Positions 36,708 to 47,009 of a stretch of 64,000 bases of DNA are shown here, piece after piece. Source of the stretch: Azoarcus sp. L1K30 (GTDB lineage Bacteria; Pseudomonadota; Gammaproteobacteria; Burkholderiales; Rhodocyclaceae); the NCBI RefSeq assembly GCF_018122735.1, contig NZ_JAGRRD010000001.1, positions 2,503,242 through 2,567,241 of the forward strand, read 5' to 3'. Positions within the stretch are counted from its first letter, which is position 1; every line of letters begins with the position of its first letter. The translations under genes and the position numbers were made by a program. Under the pieces are notes generated by a model. The model saw only the letters and a program-made list of their open reading frames with translations, was not told the origin of the DNA and searched no databases.

Positions 36708-38555
36708 TCAATGCAGCGCGTAGCGCAGCGAGACAAAGGCATTCGCCCCCGCAGTGCCGTAGCCCTGGGCGCGCTCGTAGTCCTTGTCGAGGATGTTGTT
36801 TGCACGCAGCTCCATGCTCCAGTCGCGCGCCACCGCATAGTGGACGTAGGCGTTAAGCAGGGCATAGCCGCCCAGCTTGTTGGCCGCGGTATTCGTCGTC
36901 CTGTCGAAGCGCCGTCCCTGCCCGGTCAGCTCCGCACCCCAGGTCCATGCACCCATGCTGCGATCGATGGCGAAGGTGGCGCTTTCCTTTGCCCGCCGTC
37001 CGAGGTAGTCACCGCTATCCTTGTCCTTCGCCTCGAGAAAATCAACGCTCGCGCGCAAGCGATAGCCATACACCATCGTGCTCACACCCAACTCCACGCC
37101 CTCCAGGGTCGCGGTGGCGACGTTGTCGGCGATGCCTGTACTCCAGTCGATGAGGTTCTTCACCCGGTTATTGAAATAGGTTGCACGCGCCACCGTAACG
37201 CCATGCTCCCACACCAGGCCGATCTCGCGGTTGACCGCATCCTCGGGCTTGAGATCCTGATTGCCGCCGAAGCAGCCGAATCCGGGATAGCACTCCAGCG
37301 GGTAGTAGAGATCGTTGAAGGTCGGCGCCTTGAACGCAGTGCCGATGCTGCCGTGCACGCGCCACTCGGGGTGGAACTGGTAGCCATACGCCGCCGACCC
37401 GGTGGTCTTGCCCCCGAACTGCGAATCGTCGTCATGGCGCGCATTGAACTGCACGCTGTGCTGACCGAACTGCCCGCCCCAACCGAGCACGAGCGAGTTC
37501 GACGAACGATTGGTCTTCGCATAGTCGGCAGTCGTGCTGACATCCTGCTCGAGGTATTCGTAGGCGGCCAGCAGCGACCCGCCAGCAAGCGCAACATCGT
37601 TTTGCCAGGAAAACTGGGTCTGGTCGGTATCGAACCTGGAGGTCGACACGCCGTCGGCGGAAATGCGCGAAACATCCGCGCTGTATCCCAGCCTCAGCGT
37701 ACTGGTCCAGTCGCGGGTGATCTGATTGCGCAGGTGCACACTGGCGGCGTCGGTCTGTTTCTTGATCGAGGAATCGAAGGCCTCGCCGGCGTCGTACCAG
37801 TTGCGCCCGTCCGTGTGCAGCACGGACACCCCCACTTCGTCGCGCTCGCCGATACCGAGCGCAAGCGATCCGCTCATGTAGTCGTTGCGAAAGCCGTCGT
37901 CGTCGCGGTTGCTGCCGGCTGTCGACTTCGGCCGCGCGTTGAACCCGTCGGTACGCTCCTGGCCCGCCACCAGGCTGTAACGCAATCGGTCCACGCCGCC
38001 GGCAATCGCCGCCTCGAGTTCGCGGCTATTGTCCGACCCGACACCGACGCGCAGCGACGGCTGGTAACCCTCCTTGCCCTTGCGGGTGAAGATCTGGATG
38101 ACACCACCGATTGCATCGGAACCGTATAGCGCGCTCGCGGGCCCGCGCAGGATCTCGACATGATCGATGAGTGCCAGCGGAATCGTCTCCAGCGTCGGCG
38201 CGCCATTGGTGACGGAGCCGACACGCATGCCGTCGATCAGCACCAGCGTATGTCCGGCATTGGCGCCACGGATGAAGATGCTGGTATTCGAACCGGCACC
38301 GCCGGTGGCGGACACCTGTATGCCGGAGCGCGCCGAAAGCAGCTCGACCAGGCTGGTATTGCCGGCCTTGGTGATCTCGTCACGCGAGATCACCTCGACA
38401 CTGGCCAGCGCATCGGATGCCATGACCGGCTGCCGCGTTGCGGTCACCACGACTTGATCGAGTTCTGCATTGGCATGGCCGGTCTGTTGCGCCTGACCGA
38501 TGAGGGGATAGACGAGCGCGCACGCCGACGCGAGCATCGAAAGCTGGATTTTCAC
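36708..38555 (-). CDS. btuB: TonB-dependent vitamin B12 receptor BtuB
   Basis: A 615-residue outer-membrane receptor. It has a signal peptide ending near GQA-QQ, a TonB box region DQVVVTATR, and a plug domain with SIFIRGANAGHTLVLIDGMRV and LRGPASALYGSDAIGGVIQIFTRKG. A beta-barrel follows, ending AFVSLRYALH. The start is GTG 38555 with GGGAG eight bases upstream; longer reading upstream runs through the riboswitch leader. The riboswitch makes cobalamin the confident substrate. Confidence 0.94.
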   Translation of the reverse strand: MKIQLSMLASACALVYPLIGQAQQTGHANAELDQVVVTATRQPVMASDALASVEVISRDEITKAGNTSLVELLSARSGIQVSATGGAGSNTSIFIRGANAGHTLVLIDGMRVGSVTNGAPTLETIPLALIDHVEILRGPASALYGSDAIGGVIQIFTRKGKEGYQPSLRVGVGSDNSRELEAAIAGGVDRLRYSLVAGQERTDGFNARPKSTAGSNRDDDGFRNDYMSGSLALGIGERDEVGVSVLHTDGRNWYDAGEAFDSSIKKQTDAASVHLRNQITRDWTSTLRLGYSADVSRISADGVSTSRFDTDQTQFSWQNDVALAGGSLLAAYEYLEQDVSTTADYAKTNRSSNSLVLGWGGQFGQHSVQFNARHDDDSQFGGKTTGSAAYGYQFHPEWRVHGSIGTAFKAPTFNDLYYPLECYPGFGCFGGNQDLKPEDAVNREIGLVWEHGVTVARATYFNNRVKNLIDWSTGIADNVATATLEGVELGVSTMVYGYRLRASVDFLEAKDKDSGDYLGRRAKESATFAIDRSMGAWTWGAELTGQGRRFDRTTNTAANKLGGYALLNAYVHYAVARDWSMELRANNILDKDYERAQGYGTAGANAFVSLRYALH

Positions 38556-38701
38556 TGGAAACACTCCCTGCACCACGGCCCGCGTCCCCGCATACCGTGG
38601 TCGATTCACACATGAATGCACTGAGGGAGAAAGTCGAAGAGAGGCGAAACAAACCGCACCCGTCGCCGCCACCCCGCGGCACATCCGCCAAATCACGCGC
38701 G

Positions 38702-38912
38702 GGCCGGTATCCGGGCTCATGAGTTGTTCGCACTACCAGAGGCACGAACTCGGCGCGTCGCCTTCCCGGGCTGGGCCCAGTGGCATGTCGACACGCGTTG
38801 AACTCACTTACCGTTGCGGGGGCAGCACAGGCATTGCACGCACTTTGGCGCGCGCACCTGTTTCCCGTTTAACCCTGTGGCGGGAATCGCCGTCGGGCAC
38901 CACGAACGTGTT
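38702..38912 (-). ncRNA. Cobalamin (AdoCbl) riboswitch before btuB
   Basis: The minus strand shows the conserved cobalamin aptamer elements in order: AAACGGGAAACAGGTG, GCTGCCCCCGCAACGGTAAG, the core GCCACTGG, CCGGGAAGGCGAC, and the closing AGCCCGGATACCGG. About 147 nt separate it from the btuB GTG. A GC-rich hairpin (GCCGC/GCGGC near 38663-38682) in between may be part of the expression platform. High B12 would repress btuB-btuC-btuD-cobA-cobB. Confidence 0.95.
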
Positions 38913-38988
38913 GCCCCTTCCGGGGCAGTGGGGTCGGATGATACCGTGTTCGGCCACACCAGTGCACAGCAACAAGCGAAGAAATCCA

Positions 38989-39537
38989 ATGACCTGCGAA
39001 CTCATCCTCGGCGGTGCGCGCTCGGGCAAGAGCCGACATGCCGAACGACGCGCGCTCGACAGCGGCCTGTCCGTTACCGTCATCGCCACCGCGGAGGCGG
39101 GCGACGAAGAGATGGCTGCGCGCATTCGGCGCCACCAGACCGACCGCCCGGCGCACTTCCGCACCATCGAAACGCCGGTAAGACTGGCCAACGCCCTGCG
39201 GCAGGAGGCAGCCGCCGATCGCTTCGTGATCGTCGATTGCCTCACGCTGTGGCTGACCAACCTGCTCGCGGACGTCGACACGCTCGGACCGACGGACGAC
39301 GCAAGTAAGCTGCCTCGCTTCCGCCACGAGCGCGACGCCTTGCTCGAGACGCTTCCAACACTGCCTGGCAGGGTCCTGCTGGTCGCGAACGAGATCGGGC
39401 TCGGATTGGTGCCCGAACATCCGCTGGGCAGACTGTTCCGCGATGAAGCCGGACGACTCAACCAGGCCATTGCCGCCCTGAGCACACGCGTCGTGTTCGT
39501 CGCCGCAGGTTTACCGCTGGTGCTCAAGGACGCCTGA
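38989..39537 (+). CDS. cobU: Adenosylcobinamide kinase/guanylyltransferase
   Basis: A 182-residue bifunctional enzyme that activates adenosylcobinamide to its GDP derivative. The P-loop is LILGGARSGKSRHAE at the N terminus; further motifs are VIATAEAGDEEMAARIRRHQ and VANEIGLGLVPEHPLGRLFRDEAGRLNQ. The ATG at 38989 is fixed by this N terminus. It starts the plus-strand set cobU-cobT-cobS-cobC, divergent from the riboswitch operon. Confidence 0.95.
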   Translation: MTCELILGGARSGKSRHAERRALDSGLSVTVIATAEAGDEEMAARIRRHQTDRPAHFRTIETPVRLANALRQEAAADRFVIVDCLTLWLTNLLADVDTLGPTDDASKLPRFRHERDALLETLPTLPGRVLLVANEIGLGLVPEHPLGRLFRDEAGRLNQAIAALSTRVVFVAAGLPLVLKDA

Positions 39538-39589
39538 CAGAGCGTGCTAACATCCGCCGCGCCTTCCCCATGCCATCGCCGGACCCTTC

Positions 39590-40627
39590 ATGAAATTTGC
39601 CATCAATACCCCTGATCAAGCGTTGGCCGCCCGACTGCAGCAGCGTATCGACGCCAAGACCAAGCCACGCGGCGCGCTCGGGCGCCTGGAAGCGCTGGCG
39701 CTGCAGATCGGCCTGGTGCAGCAGTCGGATTCCCCTGCGCTGCAGCAGCCGCACATCATGGTTTTTGCCGGTGACCACGGTGCCGCACGTGCAGGCATCT
39801 CGGCCTATCCCCAGGATGTCACCTGGCAGATGGTGGAGAATTTTCTCGCCGGCGGTGCCGCCATCAATGTTTTCAGCCGCCAGATGGGGCTGGGGCTGAC
39901 GGTGATCGACGCCGGTGTCAATCACGATTTCGGCAAACGGCCGGGCCTAATCGACGCCAAGATCGGCCCCGGCACTGCCAACTACCTGGAACAGCCGGCC
40001 ATGACAGCGGCACAGTGCGAGTCAGCGCTCGCACGCGGACGGGAACTGGCCCACGCGCTTGCGGCAAACGGCTGCAATTGCGTCGGCTTCGGGGAAATGG
40101 GCATCGGCAACACGGCATCGGCTTCCCTGCTCACGCACTGCCTCGTTCCCGGCGGCGATCTTGCGCACGTCACCGGCCGCGGCACCGGGCTCGACGACGC
40201 CGGACTTGCGCGCAAGCGAGCGCTACTCGAACAGGCGCTCGGGCGCGGCGGGCGGCTCACCACACCAATGCCAGCGCTGATCGAATACGGCGGTTTCGAG
40301 ATCGCGATGATGGCAGGTGCAATGCTGGGCGCAGCGGAAAAAGGCATGGTGCTGATAATCGACGGCTTCATCGTCACCGCGGCACTGCTGGTCGCCCACG
40401 CCATGGCGCCGGCCGTACTGCCCTACTGCGTGTTCGCCCACCGCTCCAGGGAGCCGGGCCACACGCTTCAGCTCGAACACCTCGGTGTCGAACCGCTGAT
40501 GGAACTGGACCTGCGACTTGGCGAAGGCACCGGTGCTGCCCTGGCATTTCCTCTCGTGCAGGCTGCGGTCAACTTCCTCGACGAAATGGCCAGCTTCGAA
40601 TCGGCCGGCGTCAGCGGCCAGACCTGA
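39590..40627 (+). CDS. cobT: Nicotinate-nucleotide-DMB phosphoribosyltransferase
   Basis: A 345-residue CobT that makes alpha-ribazole phosphate from dimethylbenzimidazole and nicotinate mononucleotide. Family marks are [35 protein letters not shown], and [18 protein letters not shown]. The closing Glu-rich region ([21 protein letters not shown]) carries the catalytic glutamate seen in relatives. It ends 6 bp before cobS. Confidence 0.95.
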   Translation: MKFAINTPDQALAARLQQRIDAKTKPRGALGRLEALALQIGLVQQSDSPALQQPHIMVFAGDHGAARAGISAYPQDVTWQMVENFLAGGAAINVFSRQMGLGLTVIDAGVNHDFGKRPGLIDAKIGPGTANYLEQPAMTAAQCESALARGRELAHALAANGCNCVGFGEMGIGNTASASLLTHCLVPGGDLAHVTGRGTGLDDAGLARKRALLEQALGRGGRLTTPMPALIEYGGFEIAMMAGAMLGAAEKGMVLIIDGFIVTAALLVAHAMAPAVLPYCVFAHRSREPGHTLQLEHLGVEPLMELDLRLGEGTGAALAFPLVQAAVNFLDEMASFESAGVSGQT

Positions 40628-40633
40628 ACCTTC

Positions 40634-41404
40634 ATGCGCTACCAGATTGAGCTCTTCTTTACTGCGCTCGGCTTTTTCACCCGCCTGCCGATACCGGGCT
40701 GGGTGCCCTGGTCCACCGAGCGCCTCAATCACGCGGCGCGCTATTTCCCGCTTGTGGGCTGGGTGGTCGGTGCCATCGGCGCCACCAGTTATTTCGCGCT
40801 CGTCACGGTACTACCGCCATCGCTGGCCGTGATCCTGTCGATGGCGGTCACGATTCGCGCCACCGGCGCCTTCCACGAAGACGGCTGGGCCGACGCCTGC
40901 GACGGTCTCGGCGGCGGATGGGACAAGACGCAGGTGCTGACGATCATGAAGGATTCGCGCATCGGCAGTTATGGCACCGTCGGCATGCTGCTGTTGTTGC
41001 TGGCCAAGGCCGCAGCGCTGTTCGAGTTGGGTGCGCAGAGCGCGCTCGACGTTGCCCTGGCGCTGCTGGTCGCGCACCCCTTGTCGCGCCTCGCCTCAAC
41101 CAGCCTGATCCACCTGCTGCCCTATGTGCGCGAGGACGAAACCGCCAAGTCCAAACCCTTGGCCCGCCGCCTGAACGGCGCAGAACTGCTGATTGCCGCC
41201 AGCTTCGGCCTGCTGCCCCTGCTGCTGCTCGCGCCACTCGAAGCCGTGTGCGCGCTGGCCGCGAGTGCCTTGGCAACTGCATGGGCCGCGCGCATGTTTC
41301 TGCGCCGCCTGGGCGGCTACACCGGCGACCTGCTCGGCGCAACCCAGCAGGTCAGCGAACTGGCCTGCTATCTAGGCATTCTCATCGCATGGAACTTCAC
41401 CTGA
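40634..41404 (+). CDS. cobS: Adenosylcobinamide-GDP ribazoletransferase
   Basis: A 256-residue membrane enzyme for the last ring-closing step of cobalamin synthesis. It shows [10 protein letters not shown] near the N terminus, the metal-binding [32 protein letters not shown], and several TM helices. It overlaps the next gene by 16 bp. Confidence 0.94.
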   Translation: MRYQIELFFTALGFFTRLPIPGWVPWSTERLNHAARYFPLVGWVVGAIGATSYFALVTVLPPSLAVILSMAVTIRATGAFHEDGWADACDGLGGGWDKTQVLTIMKDSRIGSYGTVGMLLLLLAKAAALFELGAQSALDVALALLVAHPLSRLASTSLIHLLPYVREDETAKSKPLARRLNGAELLIAASFGLLPLLLLAPLEAVCALAASALATAWAARMFLRRLGGYTGDLLGATQQVSELACYLGILIAWNFT

Positions 41405-41943
41405 TCCGCCACCCGCGGCCCAACGTCGAACCGGGTATCTGCTACGGTCGTACCGATCTCGATGTGGCCGAGTCCGTTCCCGATGTCGCCGACCGCCTGC
41501 GCCCGCTGCTGCCACCACGGTTTGCCCTCCACACCAGCCCGCTGCGCCGCGCGCGCCTGTTGGCCGAGGCGCTGGGCTCGCCACAGATTGACCCCCGCCT
41601 GCAGGAAATGAACTTCGGCGACTGGGAGGGGCGACGTTTCGACGATCTTGGCCGGGCAATCGACGCCTGGGCAGACGACCCCCTCGGTTTTGCCGCCCCG
41701 AACGGCGAATCGGCCCGCGACATGAGCGCGCGCGTGCTGCACTGGCTCGATGAAACCACCCGGGCGGCATCGGCGGAGCAGCCGCTGGTCGTGGTCGCAC
41801 ACGGCGGACCGCTGCGGGCGATCGCCGGCCACCTGCTGGGCTTGCCTGCCGACCGCTGGCTCGGACTCGATTTCGCCTGTGGCAAATCGACCAGGATAGA
41901 CCTCGAAGCATGGGGCACGACGCTGAAGTGGTTCAACCGCTGA
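41389..41943 (+). CDS. cobC: Alpha-ribazole phosphatase-like histidine phosphatase
   Basis: A 184-residue histidine phosphatase. The catalytic motif reads LIRHPRP, with proline where many family members have glycine, and the second His is in [15 protein letters not shown]. The cobalamin context points to alpha-ribazole-5'-phosphate dephosphorylation. The ATG at 41389 (MELHLIRH) lies inside the end of cobS. Confidence 0.85.
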   Translation: MELHLIRHPRPNVEPGICYGRTDLDVAESVPDVADRLRPLLPPRFALHTSPLRRARLLAEALGSPQIDPRLQEMNFGDWEGRRFDDLGRAIDAWADDPLGFAAPNGESARDMSARVLHWLDETTRAASAEQPLVVVAHGGPLRAIAGHLLGLPADRWLGLDFACGKSTRIDLEAWGTTLKWFNR

Positions 41944-42044
41944 GCCTGCGACCCAGGCACATCCGCGGGTCTTTGACGTCCCTTCGTCCTTCCTCGGCCT
42001 TCATGGGATAATCGGCGCCTTTCCAACGTCCCGCCTGACGCCGA

Positions 42045-42995
42045 ATGCTGACCCCCCTGCCCGATTTTTCCACCGGCCATCTGCTCGTTGCCGGCGATGT
42101 CATGCTCGACCGTTACTGGCACGGCTCCACGACCCGCATCTCACCCGAGGCACCAGTACCGATCGTCAAGGTCGAAGGAGACGAATTCCGTGCCGGCGGC
42201 GCGGGAAACGTGGCACTCAATGCCGCCTCGCTCGGTGTCCGCACCGAATTGATCGGACTGGTCGGGCGCGACGATGCAGCGCGACTGCTCGGCGACCGGC
42301 TGGCACAGGGGGGCGTGAGCTGTCGCCTGCTGGAAGCCCCCCAGCACGCAACCATCACCAAGCTGCGTGTCATCAGCCGCCATCAACAATTGATCCGGCT
42401 CGACTTTGAAGACAGCTTCGCCAAGCTTGAATCCACCGGCATCGAAGAGGCCTTCCGTGGTGCGCTCAATGACAAGAACGCGGTGGTCCTGTCAGACTAT
42501 GGCAAGGGCACGCTGGCACAGGTTGCGCACCTGATTGCACTGGCACGGGAGCAAGTCATCCCTATCATTGTCGACCCGAAGGGCACCGATTTCAGCCGCT
42601 ATCGCGGCGCATCGGTGGTCACGCCGAACATGGCCGAATTCGAGGCCGTCGTCGGCCACTGCGCCGACGAAACCACGCTACGCACGCGCGGCGAAGCATT
42701 GATGGAAGCACTCGAGCTCGACGCTCTCCTCATCACGCGGTCGGAGCGCGGCGTCACCCTGCTGCAGAAAGGCGTGCTGCCGCTCGATCTGCCCACACGC
42801 GCGCGAGACGTATTCGACGTCACCGGCGCGGGAGACACCGTGGTGGCCGTACTGGGCGCCGGTCTGGCTTGTGGCATGTCAATGGCAGACGCTACCGGGC
42901 TTGCCAATACTGCTGCGGGAATCGTCGTCGGCAAGCTCGGGACGGCGACGGCAAGCCTCGCTGAACTCTCATCGGAGCGCGCTTCACCCCCCTGA
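42045..42995 (+). CDS. rfaE1: Heptose-7-phosphate kinase (RfaE1/HldE kinase domain)
   Basis: A 316-residue PfkB-family kinase with LVAGDVMLDRYWHGSTTRISPEAPVPIVKV near the N terminus and the ATP/anion motif DVTGAGDTVVAVLGAG near the C terminus. It phosphorylates D-glycero-D-manno-heptose 7-phosphate in lipopolysaccharide core synthesis. Only the kinase half of the E. coli HldE is present; the adenylyltransferase must be separate. Confidence 0.93.
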   Translation: MLTPLPDFSTGHLLVAGDVMLDRYWHGSTTRISPEAPVPIVKVEGDEFRAGGAGNVALNAASLGVRTELIGLVGRDDAARLLGDRLAQGGVSCRLLEAPQHATITKLRVISRHQQLIRLDFEDSFAKLESTGIEEAFRGALNDKNAVVLSDYGKGTLAQVAHLIALAREQVIPIIVDPKGTDFSRYRGASVVTPNMAEFEAVVGHCADETTLRTRGEALMEALELDALLITRSERGVTLLQKGVLPLDLPTRARDVFDVTGAGDTVVAVLGAGLACGMSMADATGLANTAAGIVVGKLGTATASLAELSSERASPP

Positions 42996-43063
42996 TCGCG
43001 CTGAATCGGCCATGTGCTCGCACACAAGACCGGTCCGATGCTCGCCACGCGAGGCGTAAACGC

Positions 43064-43090
43064 AAAAACGGGGACCGAAGTCCCCGTTTT
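43064..43090. terminator. Bidirectional terminator between rfaE1 and porin
   Basis: AAAACGGGGAC and GTCCCCGTTTT pair over 11 bp around a CGAA tetraloop. A-rich and T-rich flanks make it functional on both strands, ending the plus-strand kinase gene and the minus-strand porin gene. Confidence 0.9.
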
Positions 43091-43116
43091 CAGTTCAGGT
43101 CTGTACCGGGTACAGA

Positions 43117-44151
43117 TTAGAACGTGTGGCTGATGCCCAGACCGAAGGCGCGCTCGTACTGGCTGGAGTAGCCGTCGAACGAGTTGTCGTCGTAGCTGAT
43201 GTTGCCGTACTGAGCGTAGGCAGTCGTGCGCTTCGACAGGCTGTGCTGGTAGCCCAGAGCCCAACGCTTGGTCGTGCTGTTGTCGACTTCGCTGTCCTTC
43301 TGCTGACCGTACACAACTTGCACCATGCCAGCGGCGGAAACCGGAGCGGTTGCACCGATGAACCACTGCTTGACCTTCGACACGGTGGTGCCGGACACTT
43401 CGGTCTTGTCCTGGCCGTAAGCAGCGTGCAGCTTGGCAACGCCGAAGTCGTACGTACCGGCCAGATCCCAGACTTGCTCGTTGGCACCGTCAAGGGCGGA
43501 ACCGTCACGCACGTCGGCGCGGTGGTAGTTCAGACCAACGAAAACGGGACCGTTGGTGTAGGTCGGAGCGATCGCGAACACGGTACGCTGATTGTCCGGA
43601 CCTTCGTTGCCGGTAGCGCCGTTGGAGTAAGCAACCGTGGTCACCAGACCCGAGTACGACGGGGTGATGTAGGCAACGGTGTTATCCAGACGGGTGATGT
43701 CATTGCCAGCGGTGGAAGCACCGTTGGTCCAGGTCAGGCCGTAGCCGGTCACGGCGGACGAACCGAACGGATCAACCTTGCCGAGGATCGAATCCTGCGG
43801 GGTGGTCAGACGACCAGCAGCAACGGTACCGAAGTTGCCGGCCAGGTACAGGAACGCGTCACGACGCGAACCGCTGCTGGCTTGGGTCAGCTGGGTGTTG
43901 TTGTCGAAGTTCAGGCGGGTCTGGAAGTCGAAACCGACCTTCAGGCCATTGCCCAGATCTTCAGAACCCTTGATGCCGAGGCGGCTGGGGGCCTGGAAGT
44001 AGCTCGGCATTTCGGTCTTGCTGTCGGCATCGCCGCCGCCGTAGTTCACGACGCCGGTATCGACACGACCGTAGATGGTCACGTTCGACTGAGCGAAGAC
44101 CGGTGCAGCCATCAGGCCAGCAACAGCCAGCGCGATCAGTTTCTTTTGCAT
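43117..44151 (-). CDS. Gram-negative general porin
   Basis: A 344-residue trimeric-porin family protein with signal peptide (MQKKLIALAVAGLMAAPVFA), first strand QSNVTIYGRVDTGV, SRLGIKGSEDLGNGLKVGFDFQTRL, and a C terminus ending RAFGLGISHTF with the terminal Phe required for outer-membrane assembly. The ribosome site AGAGGAG is strong. It should form a general diffusion pore, anion-preferring in many betaproteobacterial relatives. Confidence 0.94.
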   Translation of the reverse strand: MQKKLIALAVAGLMAAPVFAQSNVTIYGRVDTGVVNYGGGDADSKTEMPSYFQAPSRLGIKGSEDLGNGLKVGFDFQTRLNFDNNTQLTQASSGSRRDAFLYLAGNFGTVAAGRLTTPQDSILGKVDPFGSSAVTGYGLTWTNGASTAGNDITRLDNTVAYITPSYSGLVTTVAYSNGATGNEGPDNQRTVFAIAPTYTNGPVFVGLNYHRADVRDGSALDGANEQVWDLAGTYDFGVAKLHAAYGQDKTEVSGTTVSKVKQWFIGATAPVSAAGMVQVVYGQQKDSEVDNSTTKRWALGYQHSLSKRTTAYAQYGNISYDDNSFDGYSSQYERAFGLGISHTF

Positions 44152-44614
44152 GTGTTTCTCCTCTAGTTGAAGTTGAGACTGCAGCTAAGCTGGAGCCCGA
44201 CTTACCTCTCATGCGAGAAGTTGGGTGGATTTTGAGCATTGAGTCACACCTCACGCAAGCGACATCGTGAAAAACCGTACCTAAAAGGCAGTCCGTGTTG
44301 CGCGAGCACAACATGAGGATTTTTCGCCCTCGACCAGCGCCCGAAATGGGCGGGCAGACAGTTCCGGCCGGGTCACTGCCGACCGCGGCAAGACGGCGGA
44401 ATCAAGTGCAGACCAAAGGCGTGTCACCTTGCCACTTCCTGCGAACCGCGCGCCAGGCGGGAACGCGCAATACTGGACGCACGCAATCTGCTAGTCTTCA
44501 GAATTGTGAAGGTGCACGAGTTGATAGCTATATCGATTGACCTAGACCGGGCGTCGCCGGGCCGGACCGGCAGCGAGGGTCAGGTGGCACGCACATATTT
44601 GACCGGGAAGTGAC
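44152..44614. other. Long intergenic region between porin and hypF
   Basis: About 460 bp shared by two divergent genes. The left part is the porin leader and must hold its promoter; I could not fix -35/-10 boxes. A small CGCCC-GAAAT-GGGCG hairpin lies at 44338-44352. No convincing gene is present on either strand. Confidence 0.5.
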
Positions 44615-46981
44615 ATGAACGAAGACGCCGGCACCGCTCCCCATATCCGCCCTCCCATCGAACGCCGCCGGGTCATGGTTCGCGGCATTGTTCAGGGCGT
44701 CGGCTTTCGCCCCTTCGTCTATCGACTGGCGCAGGAGTTGGGCTTGAGCGGCTGGGTGCGAAATGACGGCGCAGGCGTTGAACTCGAAGCACAGGGGACG
44801 ACCGGCAATATTTCCGCGCTGATCGCGCGCCTGCATGGCGAGGCACCGCCACTGGCAAGCATCGACGGCATGGAAAGCATGTTGTGCGAGCTTGACCCGA
44901 ACGATCGCGGCTTCACGATCAGTGTGTCACAGAGCGGCGGCATCACCACCTCGATCGGACACGACAGTGCGGTTTGCCCGGACTGCCTGCGGGAGCTCTT
45001 CGATCCCTCGAATCGTCGCTGGCGCTATCCGTTCATCAATTGCACCCACTGCGGCCCGCGCTACACCATTGCCCGCAGTCTGCCCTACGATCGCGCCACC
45101 ACGAGCATGGCCGCTTTTGCCCAGTGCCCGGCCTGTGCCGACGAATATGCCGATTCGGGACACCGGCGCTTTCATGCGGAGCCCAACGCATGCCACGCCT
45201 GTGGCCCGAAGCTGAGTCTGCTCGAGGCCTATGGCATCACCGTCGCCACCCGCGACCCGGTCGCTGACGCGCTACTGCGCCTGCTGTGCGGAGAAATCCT
45301 CGCGGTGAAGGGACTGGGCGGGTATCACCTGATGTGCGATGCGCGCAATCCTGAAGCCGTCGCCCGCCTGCGACAGCGCAAGTCGCGCGACGACAAGCCC
45401 TTCGCCATCATGGTGTCCAGCCTCGCATCTGCGAGGCATTGGGCAGCATTGAACCATATCGACGAAAAGCTGCTGGACAGTGCGGAGCGCCCGGTCGTGC
45501 TGTGCGACAAGCGCGAGTCGGTCGACCACGAACTGCATGGGGTGGCGCCCGAACTGGCCTGGATCGGCGTCATGCTGCCATACACGCCCCTGCACTACCT
45601 GCTGTTCCACGACCATGCGGGTCGCCCCTCGGGCACCGACTGGCTCAACCGTGCCTCGGACCTTGCGCTGGTGTGTACGTCCGCGAATCCGGGGGGCGAA
45701 CCCCTGGTGACGGGCGACCGGGAAGCCACCCGCCGCCTGATGGGGATTGCCGACGCCTACCTGATCCACGACCGCGAGATCGTGGTGCGTTGCGACGACT
45801 CGGTCGTGCGCAGCCTTCCTGCCGTACGTGCCGGCGATGCTGACATGCAGTTCGTGCGCCGCTCTAGAGGCTTCACGCCGCGCGCGCTCAAACTCGCTTG
45901 CAAGGGCGAACCGGTGCTGGCCTTCGGTGGCCTGCTCAAGAACACCCTGTGCTTGACCCGCGGCGACGAAGCCTTCCTCTCGCAACACGTAGGCGACCTG
46001 GAATCAGCGCATGCCTGTCAGGCGCTGGACGACGTCGCCGGACACCTGCAGCACATCCTGGCATTGACGCCGTCGGCCGTGGCGCACGACCTCAATCCGG
46101 ATTTTCCATCGACGCACAGTGCGGAGGCGCTGGCCGAACGTCTCGGCATCCCCTGCTTCCCGGTTCAACATCACCATGCTCACGTTGCCGCGGTACAGGC
46201 AGAGAATCGCCACTCGGGCCCGGTGCTGGGGCTTGCCCTAGACGGCACTGGCCTGGGCACTGACGGTCGGGACTGGGGCGGCGAACTGCTGATGGTCGAT
46301 GGCGCCGAATTCAGTCGGCTCGGCCACCTCGCCCCCTTGCGCCAGCCCGGTGCACAACTGGCCATGCGAGAGCCCTGGCGCATGGCCTCGTCCGTTCTTC
46401 ACCTGCTGGGCAGGGGCGACGAGATCGCCATCCGTTTTCACCGGCAGGACGCCGCCTGGCGGCTGGAAAACCTGCTCGACGCCGGCCGCCTCTGCCCGCC
46501 GACGACGAGTCTCGGGCGCTGGTTCGACGCCGCGGCTGCGCTGCTCGGCATCTGCGAACGCATGGGGTACGAGGCCGAAGCAGCCATGCGCATGGAAAGC
46601 CTGGCAACGCGCTTCGGCCCCACCCTGCCCTTGCATGACGGCTGGAGGATCGACGCCGAACGCACGCTGGACCTGCTGCCACTGCTCGCCCGACTCGCCG
46701 ACGAGCGCAATGCGGCACGCGGGGCAGCGCTGTTTCACACCACGCTGGCTGCGGCGCTCGAATCATGGGCGCTCGATGCGGTTACCGCGACCGGCATCCG
46801 GACCATCGCGCTCGCGGGGGGCTGTTTCGTCAACAGGGTGTTGTCGCGCGATCTCGCCAGGCGACTTGCCGCGCGCGGACTCGATGTTCTCGAAGCGCGT
46901 CAGGTTCCGCCCAATGATGGCAGCCTGTCACTCGGGCAGGCCCACGTCGCCCGCAAGATACTGTGCGCTGGCAAGTTCTGA
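44615..46981 (+). CDS. hypF: Carbamoyltransferase HypF
   Basis: A 788-residue maturation protein for NiFe-hydrogenase cyanide ligands. Domains in order: acylphosphatase (VRGIVQGVGFRPFVYRLAQ), two zinc fingers (CPDCLRELF...CTHCGPRYT and CPACADEY...CHACGPK), YrdC-like (about 200-390) and the Kae1-like carbamoyltransferase (VQHHHAHVAAVQAEN, LALDGTGLGTDG). All look intact. No hydrogenase or other hyp gene is in the window, so it is either detached from its cluster or a leftover. Confidence 0.95.
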   Translation: MNEDAGTAPHIRPPIERRRVMVRGIVQGVGFRPFVYRLAQELGLSGWVRNDGAGVELEAQGTTGNISALIARLHGEAPPLASIDGMESMLCELDPNDRGFTISVSQSGGITTSIGHDSAVCPDCLRELFDPSNRRWRYPFINCTHCGPRYTIARSLPYDRATTSMAAFAQCPACADEYADSGHRRFHAEPNACHACGPKLSLLEAYGITVATRDPVADALLRLLCGEILAVKGLGGYHLMCDARNPEAVARLRQRKSRDDKPFAIMVSSLASARHWAALNHIDEKLLDSAERPVVLCDKRESVDHELHGVAPELAWIGVMLPYTPLHYLLFHDHAGRPSGTDWLNRASDLALVCTSANPGGEPLVTGDREATRRLMGIADAYLIHDREIVVRCDDSVVRSLPAVRAGDADMQFVRRSRGFTPRALKLACKGEPVLAFGGLLKNTLCLTRGDEAFLSQHVGDLESAHACQALDDVAGHLQHILALTPSAVAHDLNPDFPSTHSAEALAERLGIPCFPVQHHHAHVAAVQAENRHSGPVLGLALDGTGLGTDGRDWGGELLMVDGAEFSRLGHLAPLRQPGAQLAMREPWRMASSVLHLLGRGDEIAIRFHRQDAAWRLENLLDAGRLCPPTTSLGRWFDAAAALLGICERMGYEAEAAMRMESLATRFGPTLPLHDGWRIDAERTLDLLPLLARLADERNAARGAALFHTTLAAALESWALDAVTATGIRTIALAGGCFVNRVLSRDLARRLAARGLDVLEARQVPPNDGSLSLGQAHVARKILCAGKF

Positions 46982-47009
46982 GCCCGGGCGACAGGCCCCC
47001 ACGCCATGC

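Noticed and set aside
35502..38129. Very long open frame on the plus strand across btuD, btuC and btuB
   Set aside because: It is the reverse-strand shadow of three clearly recognised genes in high-GC DNA; the translation is rich in Arg, His and Gln and has no recognisable domain.
44581..44600. TGGCACG before hypF, looking like a sigma-54 -24 box
   Set aside because: The base pair at the -12 position, 10 nt downstream of the GG, is TT instead of GC, so the element fails the spacing rule.
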